From positions 1 to 64,000 of the forward strand of contig CAJXOU010000001.1 in assembly GCA_913057645.1 (NCBI GenBank): a DNA stretch of 64,000 nt. Reading direction: 5' to 3'. The DNA is from an uncultured Rhodobiaceae bacterium. Its GTDB lineage: Bacteria > Pseudomonadota > Alphaproteobacteria > Parvibaculales > Parvibaculaceae. Below the pieces are notes generated by a model. The model was not told where the DNA came from. It was given only the letters and a program-made list of their open reading frames with translations, and searched no databases. The position numbers and the translations under genes were made by a program. This document shows, in pieces, positions 35,259 through 44,678 of this stretch (position 1 is the first letter of the stretch; every line of letters starts with the position of its first letter).

Positions 35259-35283
35259 TCGTCGCACTCCCTGAGACGTTCTG

Positions 35284-37077
35284 TCAGAATTCACTGGCGG
35301 CCAGCGCCATCATGGGGTCAGCGCCGTGACGGATGCGCGCGAGATGCGTCGCCGTTTCGGGCACCACATGATCCATGTAGTAGCGGCCGGTTTTTATTTT
35401 CGTTTCGTAGTAGGCCCTGTCGCCATCCTTTGCGGCGGCAAGCTTGTCATTCGCGACCCGGGCCATCATCGCCCACATGAAAGCGATGCCCGTCACCCCG
35501 AAGAGATGCATGTAGGGCGTCGAGCCCGCACCGGCGTGATCCGGGTTTTCGAGCGCGTTCTCCATGAACCACATGGTGGCGGCCTCGAGGTCCTTGCGGG
35601 CGCGGGCGAGCGGCTCGACGAAGGGCTTCAGCGTTTCGTCGCCGCCGTTCGCGGCCACGAAATCGTCCACCGCCTTGAAGAAGGCGAAGACGGCGCGGCC
35701 GCCGTTCTGCGCCAGCTTGCGTCCGACAAGATCGAGCGCCTGCACGCCGTTCGCACCTTCGTAGATCATGGCGATGCGGGCGTCGCGCACGAACTGCTCC
35801 ATGCCCCATTCGCCGATATAGCCGTGACCGCCATAGACCTGCTGCGCGTCAACCGCGTTCATGAAACCGCGGTCGGTGAAGTAGCCTTTCAGCACGGGCG
35901 TCAGCAGCGCCATCATGTCGTCGCCGAATTCGCGCGTCTTTTCATCGTCCGAACGGTGCGAAAGGTCGCCATGCATCGCCGTCCAGACGAGAAGCGCGCG
36001 GGCGCCCTCGTTGAAGGATTTGATGTCGAGCAGCATGCGGCGGATGTCGGGATGGACGATCAGCGGGTCGGCGGGCTTGTCCTCCGCCGTCGTGCCTGTG
36101 AGCGAGCGGCCCTGAAGGCGCTCCAGTGCGTAGGTCACCGCGTTCTGGTAGGCGACTTCGGATTGCGACAATCCCTGAAGCCCGACGCCGAGGCGCGCTT
36201 CGTTCATCATCGTGAACATGGCGCGCAGGCCCTTGTGCTCTTCGCCGACGAGCCAGCCGATGGCCTCGTCGTAGTTCAGCACACAGGTCGCGTTGCCGTG
36301 AATGCCCATCTTCTCTTCGAGCGAGCCGCAGGAGACGCCGTTGCGGTTTCCCAGCGAACCGTCGTCATTGACAAGGAACTTCGGCACAAGGAAGAGCGAG
36401 ATGCCCTTCACGCCCGCGGGCGCGCCTTCGATGCGGGCAAGAACGAGATGGAGGATGTTCTCGGCGAGGTCGTGTTCGCCCGCGGAAATGAAGATCTTCT
36501 GGCCGCTGATCCTGTAGGAACCATCGCCTACGGGCACGGCCTTCGAGCGCAGAAGGCCGAGATCGGTGCCGCAATGAGGCTCGGTGAGGTTCATGGTGCC
36601 GGTCCATTCGCCCGTCACGAGCTTCGGCAGGTATTTTTCCTTCTGCTCAGGTGTCCCGTGCTGCGAAAGGGCGGAATAGGCGCCGTGGGAGAGGCCCGGA
36701 TACATGCCGAAGGCCATGTTGGCGGAGGAGACCATCTCGTTGAAGATGACGCCGAGCGCATTCGGCAGCCCCTGACCGCCATATTGCGTGTCCGCGACGA
36801 GCGCCGGCCAGCCGCCGTCCACGAGCAGCTTGTAGGCTTCCTTGAAGCCCGTCGGTGTCGTCACCACGCCGTTTTCGAGCTTGCAGCCCTCGCGGTCGCC
36901 GACCTGATTGAGCGGCAGCAGCACTTCTTCCGTCAGCTTGGCGGCCTCCTCGAGGATCGCATCCACCAGATCGGCAGGCGCATCCGCGAAGCCCGGCAGG
37001 TTCGCATATTGCGAAAAGTCGAGCAGCTCGTTGAGCAGGAAACGGTATTCGCGCAGCGGCGCTTTGTAGGTCGGCAT
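35284..37077 (-). CDS. acyl-CoA dehydrogenase, large FadE-like
   Basis: A 597-residue dehydrogenase. An N-terminal extension is typical of the large bacterial class ([19 protein letters not shown]). The core follows, with [18 protein letters not shown] and [12 protein letters not shown]. The catalytic Glu lies in [14 protein letters not shown] near 430, and the C-terminal domain (about 465-590) is of the acyl-CoA dehydrogenase C-terminal type. First gene after the MerR regulator on the same strand; it feeds the thiolase and multifunctional protein downstream. Confidence 0.92.
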   Translation of the reverse strand: MPTYKAPLREYRFLLNELLDFSQYANLPGFADAPADLVDAILEEAAKLTEEVLLPLNQVGDREGCKLENGVVTTPTGFKEAYKLLVDGGWPALVADTQYGGQGLPNALGVIFNEMVSSANMAFGMYPGLSHGAYSALSQHGTPEQKEKYLPKLVTGEWTGTMNLTEPHCGTDLGLLRSKAVPVGDGSYRISGQKIFISAGEHDLAENILHLVLARIEGAPAGVKGISLFLVPKFLVNDDGSLGNRNGVSCGSLEEKMGIHGNATCVLNYDEAIGWLVGEEHKGLRAMFTMMNEARLGVGLQGLSQSEVAYQNAVTYALERLQGRSLTGTTAEDKPADPLIVHPDIRRMLLDIKSFNEGARALLVWTAMHGDLSHRSDDEKTREFGDDMMALLTPVLKGYFTDRGFMNAVDAQQVYGGHGYIGEWGMEQFVRDARIAMIYEGANGVQALDLVGRKLAQNGGRAVFAFFKAVDDFVAANGGDETLKPFVEPLARARKDLEAATMWFMENALENPDHAGAGSTPYMHLFGVTGIAFMWAMMARVANDKLAAAKDGDRAYYETKIKTGRYYMDHVVPETATHLARIRHGADPMMALAASEF

Positions 37078-37129
37078 GGACGATCCTCCGGCAGGTAAGG
37101 CGCCTCCCGGGACGGGAGGCGCATTTACC

Positions 37130-37657
37130 TCAAACGATAGCCTTTTCGGGCTTCTTCGTCTTCGCCGGCTTTGCTTCCGCCTTCGCCGCCACGCCGGTTT
37201 TCCGGGCTTCCTTCACCTGTTCCTCGATCTGTGCCTCAAGGCGGGCGCAGCTTTCCTCCAGCGTCCTGATCTGGAGGTCGATTTCCGTGCGCTGCTCGGT
37301 AAGCTGGGCGATGCGCTTGCGGAACTTGTCGACGGCGACACGGTTCTGCGTCTCGCAACCGTCGTGAAGGTCGTAGAGGCTCAGGATTTCCTTGATCTCG
37401 GACAGGGCGAGACCGACATTCTTGCCGCGCACGATCAGCGTCAGCCGAGCGCGATCACGCGGATGGTAGACGCGGGTCTGGCCCTTGCGCTCAGGTGTGA
37501 GGAGGCCCTTGTCCTCATAGAAACGGATGGCGCGGGTGGTGAGGCCGAATTCGTCGGCGAGTTCGGTGATCGAGAAGGTGCCGCCGGCGCAGTCGCCCCT
37601 GTCGAGGCCGTTGCGCTGCGACGCGGAGCCCGAGGCGACGTGAAGCTGCTGTTCCAT
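37130..37657 (-). CDS. MerR-family regulator of the beta-oxidation operon
   Basis: A 175-residue MerR protein: winged helix [20 protein letters not shown] near 27-46, then [19 protein letters not shown] coiled-coil helix (about 110-155; [20 protein letters not shown]) and a Lys/Ala-rich tail follow. No cysteine pair as in metal sensors. Alphaproteobacterial homologues (LiuR-like) control branched-chain or fatty-acid degradation, and the position beside two dehydrogenase genes fits. GGGAGACAGTTC precedes the ATG. Operator-like dyads lie at 37783-37812. Confidence 0.88.
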   Translation of the reverse strand: MEQQLHVASGSASQRNGLDRGDCAGGTFSITELADEFGLTTRAIRFYEDKGLLTPERKGQTRVYHPRDRARLTLIVRGKNVGLALSEIKEILSLYDLHDGCETQNRVAVDKFRKRIAQLTEQRTEIDLQIRTLEESCARLEAQIEEQVKEARKTGVAAKAEAKPAKTKKPEKAIV

Positions 37658-37782
37658 GAACTGTCTCCCTGACTGGCGAACGGAAGCGGCAACCCGGGTT
37701 GCGGCTGCACCGTTCGATCGTGTTTGCAGCCCGGATTTTCGGCTGTTTTCAGCCATTTTTATGAAAGTGGACCGGACTCTAG

Positions 37783-37812
37783 TTGACGTTGACGTAAGCG
37801 TCAATGACGTCA
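37783..37812 (-). promoter_or_regulatory. MerR-type operator array
   Basis: TTGACG-TAAG-CGTCAA at 37789-37804 is a perfect inverted repeat of the type bound by LiuR-like MerR regulators. An extra TTGACG precedes it (37783-37788) and a TGACGTCA dyad follows (37805-37812). It lies about 130 bases upstream of the MerR start on the minus strand and about 75 bases upstream of the divergent lipoprotein gene. Confidence 0.7.
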
Positions 37813-37885
37813 CGAAATCTTTTTTGGCGATGGGTGCCGCCAATGCTCTAGTAGCGGCAACAGGAAGCCGACCGGAGAGAAATCA

Positions 37886-38443
37886 ATGCAGCGCCTCGCG
37901 ACCACCGCCACCGTTCTCGTCACCTGCGCGCTGCTTGCCGCATGCGCCAGCGGCGGATCGTCCATGAAACCGCAGGAAGTCAGCACGGCAAGCCTGCCGG
38001 CGGAAGCGAGCGCCGCGGCGCAGAGCGAGACGCCGCTCGGACGGGCGATCCTGAAAGCCGTGAACGATTTCCGGGCGACGAAGGGCGTCGACGCGCTCGC
38101 CTCCGACGCGATACTGCAGCGGGCCGCCAGCGTGCACGCGGCCGACATGCAGCTTCGCGGATTTTTCGGGCATCACAATCCGGATGGCCAGGGCCCGCGC
38201 GAGCGCCTGCTGACGCTGGATCCGGACTTCAATGGCCGGGTTTCCGAAAACATCCAGGTCGTCGAGGGACAGAGCTATGCCTCGATGAGCGATCAGGCGC
38301 TGGCAGAAACGCTGGTCGACAAATGGGCGAAGAGCCCGTCCCACCGCAAGAACATGCAGGCCGCGGAGATGACCAAGAGCGGCATCGGCATCGCGCGGAG
38401 CGGCAACCGGATCATCGCGGTGCAGGTCTTCTCCGGTCCGTGA
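37886..38443 (+). CDS. CAP-domain lipoprotein
   Basis: A 185-residue lipoprotein: signal peptide with lipobox LLAAC (C20 as lipidation site), then a CAP/SCP domain (about 50-183) with VNDFRATKGVDAL, AASVHAADM, FFGHHNPDGQGPRERL, SENI and WAKSPSHRKNM. These preserve the His/Glu residues lining the CAP cavity. Located at the outer or inner membrane; family roles include lipid binding and peptidase-like activity. It is divergent from the MerR operon and may share its control region. Confidence 0.88.
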   Translation: MQRLATTATVLVTCALLAACASGGSSMKPQEVSTASLPAEASAAAQSETPLGRAILKAVNDFRATKGVDALASDAILQRAASVHAADMQLRGFFGHHNPDGQGPRERLLTLDPDFNGRVSENIQVVEGQSYASMSDQALAETLVDKWAKSPSHRKNMQAAEMTKSGIGIARSGNRIIAVQVFSGP

Positions 38444-38510
38444 AGACCGTTGCCGGGGGTGCGCGCGAGGTGACATGCTCGCGCGACAGATTCTCCGGGG
38501 GACGACAAAG

Positions 38511-39584
38511 ATGAAACGCAGGGACTTTCTCGGTGCGGCGGCAGGCGCGATCGCACTGCCGGCGCTCGCCACTTCCGCGCGCGCGGCGGACGCCATCGAG
38601 TGGCGCATGGCAACAGCATGGCCGAAAGGCGCGCCCGGCGTCGGCGTCAACGCGCAGCGCCTCGCGGACCGGATCGGCGCGATGTCTGGCGGGCGGCTGA
38701 CCGTGAAGCTCTATGGCGCGGGCGAGATCGTGCCGCCGTTCGAGGTCTTCGACGCGGTATCGCAGGGCGCCTGCGAAATGGGGCACGGAACGCCTTACTA
38801 CTGGCAGGGCAAGAATCCGGTCTTCCATTATTTCACGGGCGTTCCCTTCGGTCTGATGGCTCCGGAGATGGCGGGCTGGCTGCAATTCGGCGGCGGACAG
38901 GCGCTCTGGGAAGAGGCCTATCGGCCCTTCGGCGTGCTGCCTTTCTATGCCGGGTCGAGCGGCGTTCAGGCGGGCGGCTGGTTCAACCGCGAGATCAATG
39001 CACTCGACGACATCAAGGGCTTGCGCATCCGCATCGCGGGGCTTGGCGGCGAGGTGATGCGCCGCCTCGGCGCAAGCGTGGTGCTGACGCCGCCCGGCGA
39101 AATCTTTACCTCGATGAAGAACGGCACGATCGACGCGGCCGAATGGGTGGGGCCCTGGAACGACATCGCGTTCGGGCTCGACAAGGTGGCGCGCTACTAC
39201 TACCTGCCCGCCTTCCACGAGGCGGGGCCGGCGCTCGAACTGATCGTCTCGAAGGAGAAGTTCGAGGCGCTGCCGGAGGACCTGCAGCAGATCGTGCGCG
39301 GCGCGGCGCTGGCAACGGCCGCCGAGACGCTGGCCGACTTCACCTTCCACAATATCGAGGCGTTTGCAGGGCTGACGGCCGATGGCGGGGCCGACCTCAG
39401 GCGCTGGCCCGACCCCGTCGCCGCCGAAATGACGAAGGTGGCGGGCGACGTGATGGCGGAACTGGCGGAGGCAAGCGACCTTGCCGCCCGGGTTGCCGCC
39501 TCGCACGATGCCTATCTCGCAAAGGCCCGGGACTGGTCGCGCTGGAGCGACGCCGAGATGCTCCGGCTGCGGAACGGCGCCTGA
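38511..39584 (+). CDS. TRAP transporter substrate-binding protein (DctP family), Tat-exported
   Basis: A 357-residue periplasmic binding protein. The N-terminus has a twin-arginine signal (MKRRDFLGAAAGAIALPALA). The mature part matches the TRAP DctP family, close to the 2-oxoacid binders: WRMATAWPKGAPGVGVNA, YYWQGKNPVFHYFTGVPFG, and a central GLRIRIAGLGGEVMRRLG helix with the Arg that binds carboxylates. The start at 38511 was chosen for the Tat motif. No DctQ or DctM permease lies in the window, so it must pair with a distant membrane component. Confidence 0.88.
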   Translation: MKRRDFLGAAAGAIALPALATSARAADAIEWRMATAWPKGAPGVGVNAQRLADRIGAMSGGRLTVKLYGAGEIVPPFEVFDAVSQGACEMGHGTPYYWQGKNPVFHYFTGVPFGLMAPEMAGWLQFGGGQALWEEAYRPFGVLPFYAGSSGVQAGGWFNREINALDDIKGLRIRIAGLGGEVMRRLGASVVLTPPGEIFTSMKNGTIDAAEWVGPWNDIAFGLDKVARYYYLPAFHEAGPALELIVSKEKFEALPEDLQQIVRGAALATAAETLADFTFHNIEAFAGLTADGGADLRRWPDPVAAEMTKVAGDVMAELAEASDLAARVAASHDAYLAKARDWSRWSDAEMLRLRNGA

Positions 39585-39820
39585 GCAGCCCCCCTCGCAA
39601 AAAAATATCGCCATGGCGCGCACTTAGGGTCGCGGGTTAACGCGGTATTTACCGACCTTGCCGCTTTATTGGTGTGCTGAAACAGCACGTCCCCGCCGCA
39701 TCCACGCGCGCCGGCGGCGACAAGAAGAGCCGTGACAAGATTTAGGGTCAGTCTGCGTTTAGAAATACCAGATAGCGCGGTTTATACTGGCCTGAAGGGT
39801 TAACGGGCATAGTGATTCGG

Positions 39821-42800
39821 ATGCGATCGGGGGTTCCATGGAGCGTCAAGGGCATTGAGCCCGAGGCGCGAGAAGCGGCCAAGCAGGCCGCACGCCGGGC
39901 GGGCGTGACGCTCGGCGCCTGGTTGAACCAGGTGATCATGGATACGGGCACCGACGAAGTGGGGCAACAGGAGCCACCGGCGATGCAGAACCGGTACTCG
40001 GAGCCAGAGCACAGAGCTCCGCAGGCGTCCGTACCCGAACCCAAGATCGACCTTGGACCGGTGGCGGAAGCCGTGCGCGAACTCGTGCAGCGCGTCGACA
40101 ACAGCGAGCGGCGCACCGCGGAGATGACGCGCAAGCTCGAAGCGACGGTGAGCCAGCTCGCCGACCGCATCGAACAGCCGGAGCACGACATGGGCGAGAG
40201 ATATTCGGAAAGCAGGGCGATCGATCCGCTGGAGCGCAAGCTCCAGATGCTCGGGGAACGCATGGAACGCGCCGAACGCGGGCGCGGCGGCATGCGTCCG
40301 GAAGACCAGCGCACGATCCAGACGCTCGAGAAAGCCGTGAACGCGGTCGTCGATCATCTGGAAACGACCGAACGGCGTACCGACGACACGCTGGGCGAAA
40401 TCCGCGAGACGCTGGCCTCGCTGTCGAACCGCGTCGAGAATGCCGAACAGGAAGCCGAACGCGAGGAAGCGAAGAAGCGCGCCCAGGCGCTCGAAGGCAC
40501 GCTGATGCAGCTCGCAAACCGGCTCGAAAAAATGGAGCACGGCGTCAGCGGCATCGGTCCGCAGGCCGTGGAAGCGGCACTGAAGGCGATCGAGGAAAAA
40601 TCGTCGGCGGAGAACCAGCGCGCCGCCATCGAGCGGCTGCAGAGCAATATCGAAAAGATGGCCGAACGTCTCGAACGGACGGAGAGCCGCACCGACGAAA
40701 CGGTGAAGACCTTCGAGAGTTCGGTGACGAACATTGCGCGCAAGCTCGAAGATCTGGACCGTTCGCACCGGACCGAAGTGCCCGAGGCGCTTGCCCAGCG
40801 CTTCGAACAGATGGCCCAGCGGCTCGAACATAATGAGCGGCTGACGATGGAAGCGGCGCAGACCGTCGAGAAGGCGATTGCCGGGATCGGTGAAAACCTG
40901 TCGGCAACCGAAGGCCGCGACCGCGAGGCGCTGACATCGCTGCAGGCGATGATCGAGCGCATGACGAGCCGGCTGAACCATCTCGAAAAGGAAACGAAGG
41001 CCTTCAAGGCGCGGGCAACGCTGTCGCCGCAGCTCAATGCGGGCAGCGTCGCCGCAGGCTTTCCGCCCGCCGGTCCCGGTTTCGGTCTGCCGAGTTTCGA
41101 TGCGCCGCCGATGATGTCGCCGGGGATCGGCAACAATCTGGGGCCGTCCTTCGGACCGAACGACTGGGACCGCGGCTATGAGAGCGAGCGGCGCGCTTCG
41201 AGCGTTGCCGCACCGCCGCCCCCTTACGAAGAAGCGCGCTACGAGGCGCCGCCGTCCTTCGAACGGACGCAGCGCGAACCGGAGAGCTACGACGAGGCGC
41301 CGCCGCCCTTCGCGGCCGAACCCGACGAGGATTATCACGCGGACTATCGGGACGGCGCGCAGATGCGCGGAGAGATCGACGACGGCGTCGTCCCGCCCGA
41401 TGCCGCCGAACCGCCACAGAATGCCGGCGAGCGTGCGGCGAACGATTTTCTTGCAGCTGCGCGGCGCGCGGCGCAAGCCGCTGCACAAGGCGGCAGCAGC
41501 GCACGGCAGGAACCCCATTACGGAAGCACGCCCGGTTCGGGCTATGCGGACTCTTCCGCCCGCTTCTCCGCCGAGGAGGATGGCGAAGGCCGCCGCCGGA
41601 AACTCATTCTGGGTGTCGCGGGAAGCTTCGTGCTGCTTGCCGTTTTCGCGGGCGCCTATGTGATGCTGAAGGACGGACCGGCGCCGCTGCCGCCCGCGGC
41701 CGAGCGCACCGCCCCCCTCACGCTTCCCGAGACAACGCAAAATCCGGAGGCCAGTCCGGAAGACGCCGGTGCCAGCGAAACGGAAAACGGAGCGACGGCT
41801 CCGGCGTCACCCGCCACAGGCGAAGACACGACGGCGCCCAGCGACGCCATCGTGCCCTCGACGCAGCCGGCCGCGAAACCTTCGGCTGGAGAGCCGGCGG
41901 GCACGGCCACGCTGACGCCTGCACCGGCGCTGACACCGTCGCCGTCGACGCCGGTCGAAACGGCACCGGTCGAGCCCGAGAAGGTGACGCTGATGGACGC
42001 CGCGCAGCGCGGCGACGCGGCGGCACAGTATGAAGTCGGCCAGCGCTATGCGAATGGCGAAGGCGTGACACAGGACATGGGCGAAGCGGCGAAATGGTTC
42101 GAGCGCGCGGCCGAACAGGACCTTGCCGCCGCGCAATACCGGCTGGCGACGCAGTACGAGAAGGGCCGCGGCGTAAAGCAGGACGATGCCCTCGCGCGCG
42201 AGTGGTACGAGAAGGCGGCGAAGAGCGGCAATGTGAAGGCAATGCACAATCTTGCCGTCATCCATGCCGAGGGACGCGGCACGGCGCAGGATTTCAAGAC
42301 CGCGGCGGGCTGGTTCAACCAGGCCGCGAATTACGGGCTGGGCGACAGCCAGTACAATCTCGCGATCCTGAACGAACGCGGACTGGGCATCGAGAAGAAC
42401 CCCGTCGAGGCCTACAAGTGGCTCGACATCGCGGCGAAGGGCGGCGACAAGGGCGCGGCGGCAAAGCGCGACGCGATTGCCACGGAACTGAGCGCCGAAG
42501 ACCTCGCCAAGGCGAAAGTCGCCTCCGGCACATGGAGCGCGAAGACGCCCGACCCGCTTGCGAATGGCGACATGAGCTCGCTGAAGCAGTGGGACGTTTC
42601 ATCGCTTGAAGGCAGCAGCGGCGGCGGTGCGGCGACCCAGGCCGATATCGCGCGGGTGCAGGAACTGCTCAACCGGCTCGGCTATGACGCGGGCTCGCCC
42701 GACGGGCTGATGGGCCCGCGCACGCGGGACGCGATACTCGAATACCAGCTGACAGAAGGGCTGGAGACGACAGGGACGGTGACGCGCGAAACGCTTGCGT

Positions 42801-42823
42801 CGCTCGAGGCGCGGCTCAGCTAG
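39821..42823 (+). CDS. PodJ-like polar organelle development protein
   Basis: A 1000-residue single-pass membrane protein. Its N-terminus VPWSVKGIEPEAREAAKQAA is the hallmark of alphaproteobacterial PodJ homologues. Residues about 70-400 are long coiled coils rich in Glu, Arg and Leu (MAERLERTESRT pattern repeated), then a Pro/Ser-rich acidic linker. One transmembrane helix sits near 594-615 (ILGVAGSFVLLAVFAGAYVM). The periplasmic part holds Sel1/TPR repeats (about 722-867; AKWFERAAEQ, AREWYEKAAKSG) and a peptidoglycan-binding domain near 940-998 (VQELLNRLGYDAGSPDGLMG). It organises a cell pole. A GTG at 39812 is an alternative start. Confidence 0.88.
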   Translation: MRSGVPWSVKGIEPEAREAAKQAARRAGVTLGAWLNQVIMDTGTDEVGQQEPPAMQNRYSEPEHRAPQASVPEPKIDLGPVAEAVRELVQRVDNSERRTAEMTRKLEATVSQLADRIEQPEHDMGERYSESRAIDPLERKLQMLGERMERAERGRGGMRPEDQRTIQTLEKAVNAVVDHLETTERRTDDTLGEIRETLASLSNRVENAEQEAEREEAKKRAQALEGTLMQLANRLEKMEHGVSGIGPQAVEAALKAIEEKSSAENQRAAIERLQSNIEKMAERLERTESRTDETVKTFESSVTNIARKLEDLDRSHRTEVPEALAQRFEQMAQRLEHNERLTMEAAQTVEKAIAGIGENLSATEGRDREALTSLQAMIERMTSRLNHLEKETKAFKARATLSPQLNAGSVAAGFPPAGPGFGLPSFDAPPMMSPGIGNNLGPSFGPNDWDRGYESERRASSVAAPPPPYEEARYEAPPSFERTQREPESYDEAPPPFAAEPDEDYHADYRDGAQMRGEIDDGVVPPDAAEPPQNAGERAANDFLAAARRAAQAAAQGGSSARQEPHYGSTPGSGYADSSARFSAEEDGEGRRRKLILGVAGSFVLLAVFAGAYVMLKDGPAPLPPAAERTAPLTLPETTQNPEASPEDAGASETENGATAPASPATGEDTTAPSDAIVPSTQPAAKPSAGEPAGTATLTPAPALTPSPSTPVETAPVEPEKVTLMDAAQRGDAAAQYEVGQRYANGEGVTQDMGEAAKWFERAAEQDLAAAQYRLATQYEKGRGVKQDDALAREWYEKAAKSGNVKAMHNLAVIHAEGRGTAQDFKTAAGWFNQAANYGLGDSQYNLAILNERGLGIEKNPVEAYKWLDIAAKGGDKGAAAKRDAIATELSAEDLAKAKVASGTWSAKTPDPLANGDMSSLKQWDVSSLEGSSGGGAATQADIARVQELLNRLGYDAGSPDGLMGPRTRDAILEYQLTEGLETTGTVTRETLASLEARLS

Positions 42824-42944
42824 ACCACAGGCGCGGGCACGCTAGGAATCGGCCGGGGGACGTGCTACCCCAATTCGCGACCTTTTCCTCCGTGGGGCGG
42901 CTTCCCCGCCCCGAAGGTCTCCGCCAGCCGGAGCCGCGCGCGAC

Positions 42945-43868
42945 ATGCAGATCTATCTCCCGATCGCCGAGTTGCCGGTCAGCGTCCTGACCATTCTCGC
43001 CATGGGCGCGGCTGTCGGCTTTCTCTCGGGCATGTTCGGCATTGGCGGCGGCTTCCTGATGACGCCGCTGCTCATCTTTCTCGGCATTCCGCCCGCGGTC
43101 GCCGTCGGCACGCAGGCGACGCAGATCGTCGCGTCGTCCGTCACCGGCGCGCTGGCGCATTTCGCGCGAAAATCCATCGACTTCAAGATGGGCGGCGTGC
43201 TGCTGATCGGCGGCATACTCGGATCGCTGAGCGGCATCTATCTCTTCAAGCTGCTGGCGGCGATCGGCCAGATCGACCTCACCATCTCCGTCGTCTATGT
43301 CGCATTTCTGAGCGTCATCGGCGCAATGATGATGGTGGAAAGCGTGCAGGCGATCCGCGCGGCGCGCGGCGGAACGGTGACGCGGCGGCGCGGCGGACAT
43401 CACAGCTGGATCCACGGCCTGCCCTTCAAGATGCGGTTCCGCCGCTCGAAACTCTATATCAGCGTGATCCCGCCGATCCTTGTCGGTTATTTCGTCGGCA
43501 CGCTGGCGGCGATCATGGGCGTGGGCGGCGGCTTCATCCTCATTCCGGCGATGATCTACATTCTCAGGATGCCGACCAATGTCGTGATCGGCACGTCGTT
43601 CTTCCAGATCGTCTTCGTCGCCGCGCTCACCGGCGTCATGCATTCGCTGGAGAACCAGGCGGTCGATATCGTGCTCGGATTCCTGCTCGTGGTCGGCGGC
43701 GTGATCGGCGCGCAATATGGCGTGCGCGCGGCGGAGAAGATGCCGGCCGAACAATTGCGCGCGCTGCTCGCGGCGATCCTGCTGCTGATCGGGATGCGGC
43801 TCGGCTACGACCTCATCAGCACGCCCGCCGACCCCTATTCCGTCGTCGAAGTGGAGGCGGAGCAATGA
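42945..43868 (+). CDS. TauE/SafE-family sulfite/anion exporter
   Basis: A 307-residue inner-membrane protein with eight or so helices in two halves, each with the family glycine motif: GMFGIGGGFLMTPLL near 29-43 and MGVGGGFILIPAM near 190-202. The family exports sulfite, sulfoacetate or related anions. Its last codons overlap the next gene by ATGA. The three-gene set TauE, TIGR02186 and CcdA suggests involvement in periplasmic sulfur or thiol handling; substrate not shown by the sequence. Confidence 0.87.
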   Translation: MQIYLPIAELPVSVLTILAMGAAVGFLSGMFGIGGGFLMTPLLIFLGIPPAVAVGTQATQIVASSVTGALAHFARKSIDFKMGGVLLIGGILGSLSGIYLFKLLAAIGQIDLTISVVYVAFLSVIGAMMMVESVQAIRAARGGTVTRRRGGHHSWIHGLPFKMRFRRSKLYISVIPPILVGYFVGTLAAIMGVGGGFILIPAMIYILRMPTNVVIGTSFFQIVFVAALTGVMHSLENQAVDIVLGFLLVVGGVIGAQYGVRAAEKMPAEQLRALLAAILLLIGMRLGYDLISTPADPYSVVEVEAEQ

Positions 43869-44665
43869 GGAGGTTCGCCGCCGCCCTTTTCACGCTCGCC
43901 GCGCTTGCCGCCCTCACCGCACCGGAACCCGCGCGCGCAGATCAGCTCGTCACCGATCTTTCCGAACACCAGGTCGCGATCCGTTCGAACTTCACCGGCA
44001 CGCAGATCCTGCTCTTCGGCGCGGTAGAAGCGCGCACGCCCCGATCGCGCGCGCTCAACCGCGACGTCGTGGTGGTGGTTCAGGGACCGACGCGGCCGAT
44101 GACGGTGAGGCGCAAGGAACCGATCGCCGGCATCTGGATCAACCACGACTCCGTCACCTATCCGACGGTGCCCGGCTACTACGCGATTGCGAGCACACGG
44201 CCACTCGAGGTGACCGCCGATCCCGACACGCTGAAGGCGCTGCGCATCGGCATCGAGAACATCAATCCCGGCACGCCGACGGCGCGCGCGATCGACGGCA
44301 CGCTGCAGATCCTGCCGCCGGACGAGGAGAACGCTTTCTGGAAGGCCCTCATCCGCAATCAGCGGCGGAACGGGCTCTACACGAGCCTGCCGGGTGGCGT
44401 GACCTTTCTCGGGCAGACGCTTTTCCGGGCGACCGTCGACATTCCCGCCAACGTGCCTGTCGGGCTCTACACGGCGAAGGTTTACCTGTTGCAGGAGGGC
44501 GAAATCGTCGACACGATCTCATCGCCGCTCTATATCGACAAGCGGGGCGCGGAGCGGTTTCTCTTTCGCATGGCGCATAGCGATCCGCTGCTTTACGGAT
44601 TGATCGCGGTGCTCATCGCCGCCCTTGCGGGCTGGCTCGCTTCCGCCGTGATGAACAGGCAATGA
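43865..44665 (+). CDS. TIGR02186 family membrane-anchored periplasmic protein
   Basis: A 266-residue protein with signal peptide (RRFAAALFTLAALAALTAPEPARA), a large periplasmic beta-rich part (QVAIRSNFTGTQILLFGAVE, VVVVVQGPTRPM, IWINHDSVTYP) and one C-terminal helix (LLYGLIAVLIAALAGWLAS). It matches the TIGR02186 family, which regularly accompanies TauE-type exporters in alphaproteobacteria. No biochemical function is established. Translation is coupled to the exporter gene. Confidence 0.85.
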   Translation: MRRFAAALFTLAALAALTAPEPARADQLVTDLSEHQVAIRSNFTGTQILLFGAVEARTPRSRALNRDVVVVVQGPTRPMTVRRKEPIAGIWINHDSVTYPTVPGYYAIASTRPLEVTADPDTLKALRIGIENINPGTPTARAIDGTLQILPPDEENAFWKALIRNQRRNGLYTSLPGGVTFLGQTLFRATVDIPANVPVGLYTAKVYLLQEGEIVDTISSPLYIDKRGAERFLFRMAHSDPLLYGLIAVLIAALAGWLASAVMNRQ

Positions 44666-44678
44666 CCGGACTGTCGTG

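Noticed and set aside
35326-37098. 590-codon frame opposite the large acyl-CoA dehydrogenase
   Set aside because: Mirror frame of a clear FadE-like gene, without start signals or recognised domain.
39800-41740. 646-codon frame opposite the podJ-like gene
   Set aside because: Antisense shadow of a coiled-coil coding region, which produces repetitive Leu/Arg translations.
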